NCBI RefSeq assembly: GCF_026914185.1 | Contig: NC_070559.1 | Location: 8,933,880-8,997,879, forward strand | Length of the DNA: 64,000 nt | Direction of reading: 5' to 3' | Source of the DNA: Puccinia triticina | Lineage: Eukaryota > Basidiomycota > Pucciniomycetes > Pucciniales > Pucciniaceae | Shown: positions 56,901 through 64,000 of the stretch, in pieces | Position numbering within the stretch: position 1 is the first letter of the stretch | Layout: the number at the start of each line of letters is the position of its first letter | Translations under genes and position numbers: made by a program | Notes under the pieces: model-generated | Told to the model about the DNA's origin: nothing | Database searches by the model: none | The model's input: the letters and a program-made list of their open reading frames with translations, nothing else

Positions 56901-59900
56901 ATGGCTGTGGTACTAAAAGGCTTGGACCTTGAAGACTATCACCTTGATACTAAGGAGCTTTTCTCCAGCTGGGAAGGTAGTGGAAAGGCACCTCAATTGC
57001 CAAATTCAACCCAACCCGATCCATTGGATGCCTTACAGCCACCCTCAAAAGACCCACTACAGGACAACAACCCGGCCCCATTGCTTGCCAGGGAGATGCC
57101 ACACAAAGGACATCAACAAACCCACCAGAAGAAGACGGCCACACCACACATCAACCCTTCTCCAATTAAAACAAAACCTCTCCCTCCGCCTGGCCCACAA
57201 CTTGATCCCAATCCACTTGGACGACCCAGAACCAGAATCGTCTATAACCCTGGTGCACCGGCCATCCAAGTCACTAGCAGGAATGATTCATCCACATTGG
57301 CAGATGAAAAAGGGCTTGGCCCCCCTGGTATGGCAATGGCTAGTGTGCGGGAAATGCAGACCATGCTACGAATATGTAAGTCCAGCTGCTTCACTGCCCC
57401 ACATGGAAACCAGCAGCCCATTAACTGAGTACAAACAAACTTTGTCAAGACTGCCACCAACGAGATACTATGCGCCACGATCTGGAATCCCTCAGGACAA
57501 ATGGCTTGATGTAAAAGGCGCCTGGAGCATCTAAACTACTGTTGCAGAACTATGCTGTTGTCACTGTCTATTGTACTCGACTTGAAGAGCAGATCAACTG
57601 TTCATTGCAGGCCGGAGTTTTGGAGGGCATCAAAGTCATCGACCTTACCCAGGAAGAATACAACACTGCAATAGAGCCAATAGAGCCATGGAGGCAAGAG
57701 AAATGCCTTAAAAGACCATCCTCCAGTCAGTACTATACAACCTTACTCCAAGAGATTGAGACATGGCTTTACTTACCCAGGATAATGGATAAATCCCTCT
57801 CCTCTAGCCCCAGCAGGAAAGGGCAATTCACCTGCCTCGATGGAAAATGGAGACAGCCCAGTAATGCAGAAGAGAAGCAGATCGACCCCAACCACTTCAT
57901 CAGTCCCGATTATCCCAGAAATGGCCAGTCCTTGTGGCAGTCACACCCACACCACTCGCACCGCCTCTACTATACTATCAAATCCAAAGCAGTTGGTTGA
58001 TGATGGGGAGAAAGCACCCAAAGCCTCTAGCACAAGTCCAGCCCTCAACTGCCAAGAGATCAACAAATCCTGGGAGACTCCACCTACTGAGGAAGCATCA
58101 ACTTGGCACAAGGCAACTGCTCTCCTCTCGGATCCCGATTGTGCTGCACCCAATCCCTCCAGCCAGGCCAACACACCTAACCTGGACATCACTAGTAGGC
58201 AGGAAACAACAGTAGCCAAACTGTTTAATTCCCCTTCGCCCAGGAACTCAGCAGACAATGGCATCAGGGCCACTCCGAACACATCCACCAACTGCCGCTC
58301 TGATGGACACCAGAGGGAACCAAAGCCTGCATCTGACAGTACCGACCCCATCCGATCCCCTTCACCAAAGTCCAGCACTCAGAGTTCGGATTCTATATTA
58401 TCATCAATGTCCGAAAAAGCTCCTCCCAGCCATGAAGAACAATGTCAACAACCTACACCTGAGGAGCTGAATGGAAACTCGAAACCAAGCCCTGACAAGC
58501 CTGCCAAAACCACACCAATTTCATCAAACACGAAAACTGCACTGGCCGAGCAAAAGAAGAAGGACAAGGCGGAGAGGGCTGCAGCTAAAAGAAAGGCTAG
58601 ACTAGCATGCAATCACAGGATTGTACCAGAAACTGGGGGTCAGTAGTTCCTTGGATGGCAAGCAGTATTGAAAGAATTGATTGGCTGACTGATAGGTTGA
58701 TGTATTGATTCAGCTCTGATGTCAAAAGTGTGGCCAGCATTGTCATGTGAACTGATGAAGGAGAGCCATGGAAAGATGCAGAAGGACTCGAAAAATCCTC
58801 GGTGGGACTATGGCCCGCAACTCATGGGCTTAGTAGCGGATATCATCGACTGGTCTGCCTTGGATCTGCACCGTACTGCATATTACACCGACTTTCTTTC
58901 TTTCACTGCTTCAGCGGAAGCTATTGCAGCATTCAGTGTCATCCTGGATCCAAACTTCTACCTCTGTTTAATCCAGTGTGAGTGCACCGATCCTCAGCTC
59001 ACCCTTGTGCAACCTGGCCTACCCATCCTTCCATTTGGCAACAAGCATTAACCAACAGATACTTTGTTTCCCCTGCTGTATTTGATACAGGCCCAAGGCT
59101 TATTCAAGTGGCTTCGAATGATCCTTTCTTCCAGCAAGAGGTGATTAGGATGGATCTCATCAAGCAGGCATTTGAATCAAAGGATGAAGTCAAGGCGGTA
59201 TCGTGGAAGACCCTGTACCAGATGATGATTCGGACGAATGATACTCCCGAATACACCGATAATGAGGAGGCACAGGCCATGTTTGCCTCGGCGTTCCGCA
59301 AACTGCACTCCCTGGCAAAATCCAGCTACAGTTTATTCCACCAGTTTATCCGCATGCCCGAACCCCTCTGGCCTGACTCCAACAAACCGAAGCGGGACCC
59401 CCTCATGCTTGCTGGGATATTCATCATCGGAAAGATCAAAGTTTTGGAGGCAGGTGCAACTGGCCCGACTTTGCAAGATGCTGTCTGCCACCCCCACGAG
59501 ACTGAAATGCCGACTAAAGACTCCAATAAACCGCGGAAAGCCAAGGTGGCCAATGGACTTTTAGTGTTACAGAAACGGATCTGGGAAACACTTTTGTGCT
59601 GCCTCATGATGCTACACTCTCAATGCTCGGCTGATCTTGCAGACTCTAAAGTGCCTGGACCAAAGCCCAAATGGACCAAAGAGGAAGCAGAGAGGCTGAA
59701 GAAATACGACCATGGTTTAAGCCTATTCGATGATGGAGATCTGTCGAATGCAACTCCGAATGACAAGAAGCGTTGGAGCAAGATGCGACTGTCGGCGTTT
59801 GGCTCTATGGCGGTATTTCTCCTGTATGGCGTGGCGGGCTGGTGGCATTGTCTAGTCGATTCACATAACTTTAACAAGTCAGATGTGTGGGCACTTATGC

Positions 59901-60388
59901 ACCTAGCACATGCAAAACACAAGTGGCTTTACGTTTCTGGACAATACACGAAAAGAGAACCGGCAGATACACCATGGTACACGCTTGACAGTTTTATACG
60001 ATGGCTCTTATACACAAGTGGTATTGGATCTAAAGACCCCCACACAATTGATTGGCATGCGACGTTGGACTCCTGGGCTACACACCTGAACAATATTCAA
60101 ATAGCACGATTTGCCTTACAAGACATTCTGGAAGAAGTTAGCAAGGGCCAAGCTGATCGACAAACATCCAATTATAACGGAGATGTAGCCCCCGATGTCA
60201 AATTGAACAAAGCTCAACAAGCCAGTGCCAACGACCTGCAATCAACAGTTGCCACCAGTTGGCAAGAAACTAGTACGATGCATGCTAACACCTTGCAGTC
60301 TGGATACGACTCAAAAGTGAAGAGTCAAGCTCCAACTCCGAGAATCAGCCCTGCTCCGAATCTCTGCAATCCCAGTTACCAGACTTGA
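56901..60388 (+). pseudogene. SIM-containing protein, paralogue (copy B), with a premature stop
   Basis: Five exons match copy A: 56901-57375, 57450-57725, 57808-58638, 58714-58977 and 59091-60388, with the same phases. Exon 4 is exactly 264 nt in both copies. Exon 2 encodes LEGIKVIDLTQEEYN, the conserved SUMO-interaction motif. Exon 3 is Ser/Pro-rich but much shorter than in copy A. Exon 5 carries LIQVASNDPFF and KRWSKMRLSAFGSMAVFLLYGVAGWWH. A TAA at 57512-57514 lies in exon 2 in the frame required by both neighbours, so this allele would stop early unless spliced differently. The start (MAVVLKGLDL) is uncertain. The acidic C-terminus seen in copy A appears here only in another frame (60507-61244). 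Confidence 0.65.
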
Positions 60389-60506
60389 ACACCAAACACC
60401 AGCCCACCGCAAACACACAACCCACTGTGCTCCCTTCTAGATCCAGCAACACTAAACGGAGACGACCTGAACCGCATGAAGCTGAAAGTACGAAAAACAT
60501 CCTAGA

Positions 60507-61244
60507 ATGGCTCCCCCAACCCAGCCAACCTCCTCAAACGTACCAGCAGATGGGAACTCCAAGAATTGTGGCTCTTTGACACTCAAAAACGATGTAACCA
60601 ATCCAAATGCTTCAGTTGAAGAACTGGCCAAGATCGCCTGCAAGAATCTGCCCAATGTCCTTCCACCCTCTGGCACCTTACCAATCGACACAGTGCTTGC
60701 CATGGCCCAATTTCCCACCAGCAAGAGGCCTACTAAGATGGACAAGAAGATACCAGCAACCAATCTCCCTGGTGAAGAAAAGAAGAAGTTGTTTTGCAAG
60801 TTACCGTTATTGAAAAAGAACCTCATCTCTTCAAGTGTCATCAACTCTGATGACCGAAAGAAGACCAGAAAGGTGGAAAAGAGATGGGATGCAGAAGAGA
60901 TGTACAAGCTGTGTGCAAAGATTATGGTTGAGAAGACAGAGCAGGCAGAGGATGTGGTGGAATGGGTGGAGGACGAAAACAAGGCAGAGGAGGAGGGTGA
61001 AGCGGAAACCGAGGCAGAGACGGATGCAGAGGTGGTAACAGGTGAGGAGGAGGAAGATGAGCTGGCACCGGAAGACAATGAGGAAGATCAGGAGGAAAGT
61101 GAGGCTGAAGTCACCAAGAAGCCCCAATCATCATTCAACGAGTCAGGAGGCTATTACCGGGACGACTACTACTATTCAGAGGACTATCACCATTCAGATA
61201 ATGAGACCAACCCTTATCGGTCTGCCACAGACTTGGATGAATAG
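60507..61244 (+). CDS. Acidic Lys/Glu-rich frame, probably the displaced C-terminus of copy B
   Basis: 245 codons starting MAPPTQPTSSN, with a basic middle (KRPTKMDKKIP...KKKLFCKLPLLKKN), a Glu-rich stretch and the end ETNPYRSATDLDE. This resembles the RRENPYHDLVAEVSSSDEE end of copy A. It may be an exon joined by a splice I could not place, a frameshifted remnant or a separate small gene. Confidence 0.45.
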   Translation: MAPPTQPTSSNVPADGNSKNCGSLTLKNDVTNPNASVEELAKIACKNLPNVLPPSGTLPIDTVLAMAQFPTSKRPTKMDKKIPATNLPGEEKKKLFCKLPLLKKNLISSSVINSDDRKKTRKVEKRWDAEEMYKLCAKIMVEKTEQAEDVVEWVEDENKAEEEGEAETEAETDAEVVTGEEEEDELAPEDNEEDQEESEAEVTKKPQSSFNESGGYYRDDYYYSEDYHHSDNETNPYRSATDLDE

Positions 61245-62402
61245 CTTAAATGCATCCTGTCTTTTCCATGTTTTATCTTGTTATGGTGTGGTTGATAGGT
61301 AGGCCAATGATATCTTAACCCCTCTGTTTTGTTGTGTTGCTTCTATTTCTATTTTTGCACTGGAAGTTCAGGACTCTTTACTGTTGATTTTCATCAAATC
61401 TAAATGCAAATGATTCAAAAAAAACAGGGAGGCCCAGTTGTGTGAGTTGCCCCAACCTGCAGGACTTGGAGTAAATTCCTCCCCTCAAGCAACCTGGTTG
61501 CTCAGTTGCAGTTGAGGCTAGTTTCCACAACTCATAATCAATATCTCCTCCTCAAACACGATTTGGGTCAATCCTGCCAGGGCAAGATTGAATACCTCAT
61601 TCTCAGATAACATGAGACAAACTCCTTGACTTGGAATAAATATCATTTCAATCTCCTTGCCAGACATCAAATGCCGTAAAAGTCTATGTTGTTGTTCTCA
61701 AAGATCAAATCCAAGTGCAACTGACTCTTTGAGCAACCAAGTACGACCAGCTAAACCTGTGCAAGAATCGAAGTCATTTTCCCACAGCCTCAAACTGAAT
61801 GGCATGTAGTAAGTGTGTAGAATTTTCACTATTCAAGTCTAATAGCCCCTAAAGCACACCAGGCTGAGACTTTTCCCACAGGTGATCAATACTTGCTTCG
61901 GAAGTTCACTCTCACCCAGATCGGTTGCATCACTAACCTAACATCCCCATGGCAATCCCATTGTCGAAACTTGGTAGAAGACCCATAATGTGCTGATCCA
62001 GCTTAGTGCAGTGGTCCTAGGTCAATAATGGATGAATTCCCATCAATTGCTGATCCAGGTTAGTGCAACATTGGATTTCAATCATGGTGCAGATCACCCA
62101 GCACCATTCCATCCCTTTGTTGATCAATCATAGTAGAATTCCAATAGTGGTGTGCCGATCGTTCCATGAACTTCCCCCCCATATAAAACCCACTCCCAAG
62201 ACAGGCATCCTACGAACAATAACTTCTGTGCCCTCCTGAACCGCTGTTTGCATACAATCGAATTAACACCAAGCAGTGCTTGCTATCCCAAATCGCTATT
62301 CCATTCCCAGACCATTGAATTCCAGCCTTACCAATCCCTCTGCCCACAATCCACCAAAGCCATCCAAAAACGTAGATATATATATTCAAAAAGTACTGGA
62401 TA
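61245..62402. other. Intergenic region
   Basis: No gene was seen. A TATATATATA stretch about 20 bp before the ATG at 62403 could be promoter sequence of the telomere-proximal gene. Short repeats of GATCCAG-TTAGTGCA occur at 61,990-62,070. Confidence 0.4.
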
Positions 62403-63652
62403 ATGTCTCAATCTTCTCTTCCCATTGCCAAAGCCGAGTCACCTGATATGGAGGTTGTTATGATCAAATGCCTCAAAGACGGCTGCCAAGATAGTTTCCC
62501 CAGTCTCAACGATGTCAAGAAGCACCAACGAATCACTCATCAGGCCCAAGTATCTTGTACTATCTTTGGGACCAAAGACACTGTCAAACTAACCCGGCAA
62601 TCCAACGACATGTCCACTTGCCCAACGGAAGGCTGCAATCATCAGACCAAGGATCCAGTCAACATGCAAAACCATGTCAAGCGTTGCAACCACGAAACTG
62701 TTCAAGCCCCACGAGTGATGCCGGTCCCTCCACCTGATGATGCCACCCTGGTCCCCATTGGGAATCAAGTCATTGGTAAGCATATTTGCCAATCACTCTG
62801 CATTGGTTGCATAGTATACTGAACGATCACTTGCCTTGAATTTATTGACAGTCATCCCAGAATACACGAGCTTGGCCTACAACAGTTACGCCCAAGTCCT
62901 CTTGTGCCAAAAATGCAATCAAGGCATTATCCCGAACGAGGTCGAGTCTCACATGGCCCGAGCACACCACGAGAAGGTCCTAGCCAATGACCTGCACCGC
63001 GACTTCCTCAAGCATAATATAACTCTACCAGTCAAGAGTCCAAAATATCCACCCCGAACCAGCCGCCATGACCTATGCCAGCCAGTCCAGGGTCTCTTGA
63101 TGCACCTAGGATACTATTGTACTGCCAACAGGAGCGGCGAACCCTGTGGATACACCACTAGGAAAGAAAAGTCTATAAGAAATCATTTTAGTGCAGAGCA
63201 CAAAGGTGTGCCATATTTTCATCATTCTCTGAATATTACACTTTCTCCTTTAGCCTGAAACACAAACTGATTGATATATATTTCTGTTTGTGTTTCACAC
63301 AGGTGATGATGGTAGTTGGAGTCAAAATTGCCAAAGACAATTTGTTCAGCACCTTGTCAAGCAAGATGTAAAGTACTTTACTGTTGATCCTAGTCATGTC
63401 ACCCAAGCACCTATAGTCAATCGGATGGCTGGATCCTCATCACCAAATCAACCCAACACAGGCTTGCCCACTCCCTCAACTGGCCAAACAGAGGAATGTT
63501 GGAAACAACTGCAAGACAAGCTCGACCTGATGGACATTCTTGGCATAAGTGCCCAAGGGATGGACCAACGACATGCCTCGACTGTCACAACCTATCTGGA
63601 GTCATCTGGCGTGGGAGAGCACATCCGGCAGTGTACAGAGCTGATGGGATGC
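62403..63652 (+). pseudogene. Zinc-finger protein, OrsD-like, 3'-truncated by the telomere
   Basis: Exons are 62403-62775, 62852-63205 and 63303-63652, with introns GTAAGC...TGACAG and GTGTGC...CACACAG in consistent phases. N-terminal fingers: CLKDGCQDSFPSLNDVKKHQRITH and CPTEGCNHQTKDPVNMQNHVKRCNH. A second pair, LLCQKCNQGIIPNEVESHMARAHH and CGYTTRKEKSIRNHFSAEH, with LGYYC between them, fits the OrsD/DUF3505-like pattern found in many basidiomycete proteins. This family match is from memory. Exon 3 (DDGSWSQNCQRQFVQHL...) runs straight into TTAGGG repeats at 63653 with no stop, so the 3' end of the gene has been lost to a chromosome end. Confidence 0.7.
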
Positions 63653-64000
63653 AGGGTTAGGGTTAGGGTTAGGGTTAGGGTTAGGGTTAGGGTTAGGGTT
63701 AGGGTTAGGGTTAGGGTTAGGGTTAGGGTTAGGGTTAGGGTTAGGGTTAGGGTTAGGGTTAGGGTTAGGGTTAGGGTTAGGGTTAGGGTTAGGGTTAGGG
63801 TTAGGGTTAGGGTTAGGGTTAGGGTTAGGGTTAGGGTTAGGGTTAGGGTTAGGGTTAGGGTTAGGGTTAGGGTTAGGGTTAGGGTTAGGGTTAGGGTTAG
63901 GGTTAGGGTTAGGGTTAGGGTTAGGGTTAGGGTTAGGGTTAGGGTTAGGGTTAGGGTTAGGGTTAGGGTTAGGGTTAGGGTTAGGGTTAGGGTTAGGGTT
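63653..64000 (+). repeat. Telomere, (TTAGGG)n
   Basis: About 58 perfect hexamers without interruption to the window edge, G-rich strand on the + strand pointing outward, as expected for a right chromosome end. Confidence 0.99.

Overview
The window is the end of a fungal chromosome: about 347 bp of uninterrupted TTAGGG repeat closes the right edge, so coordinates increase toward the telomere. Short canonical introns, TET/JBP-like 2OG-Fe(II) oxygenases, secreted-protein architecture and very heavy, nested transposon load point to a basidiomycete, most likely a rust fungus (Pucciniales, Puccinia-like). This assignment rests on recognised protein families, not on a database search.

Layout. 1-5.5 kb is the only ordinary genic segment: the 3' part of a class I cAMP phosphodiesterase (+) and a complete three-exon secreted or GPI-anchored-type protein (-). 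5.5-25 kb is a transposon nest: a small inverted-repeat element (5.72-6.17 kb), an IS630/Tc1-like element flanked by TA (6.80-10.24 kb), and a RecQ-like helicase pseudogene split by a 13-kb hAT element (10,701-23,680) with a perfect 8-bp target duplication. The hAT carries a TET/JBP-like oxygenase gene as cargo, and its own transposase gene is split by a GCM-finger Mutator-like element with a fused cysteine-peptidase-like domain. 25-38.5 kb is a 21-bp minisatellite, then a 159-bp hairpin satellite (about 30 copies) into which a very young 8.3-kb Ty3/gypsy element has inserted. 38.9-44.4 kb is a five-exon gene (-) for a large protein with a SUMO-interaction motif. Its upstream 44.4-50.7 kb consists of tandem exon-intron modules. 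53.4-54.9 kb holds a second TET-like gene (+), 56.9-61.2 kb a diverged paralogue of the SUMO-motif gene (+), and 62.4-63.65 kb a zinc-finger gene that is cut off by the telomere.

The most unusual signal is about introns. Four introns in the gypsy element share a homologous 5' portion, and a helix spanning each 5' splice site appears to covary. Upstream of the SUMO-motif gene, more than a dozen tandem intron-like units each carry a conserved stem-loop (AGTCGC...GCGACT) just downstream of the GTRAGY donor. The same stem-loop is the core of the 159-bp satellite. A third family of intron modules lies upstream of the TET-like gene in the hAT. These look like introner-type or tandem-module intron gain, seen here by eye only.

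Interrupted element genes mostly carry TGA stops, and the helicase DEAH box reads NEAH. This fits decay of methylated CpG, which is notable next to two TET-like genes. No RNA-seq, alignment or folding could be run, so every exon boundary is inferred from splice consensus, reading-frame phase and comparison between copies inside this window.
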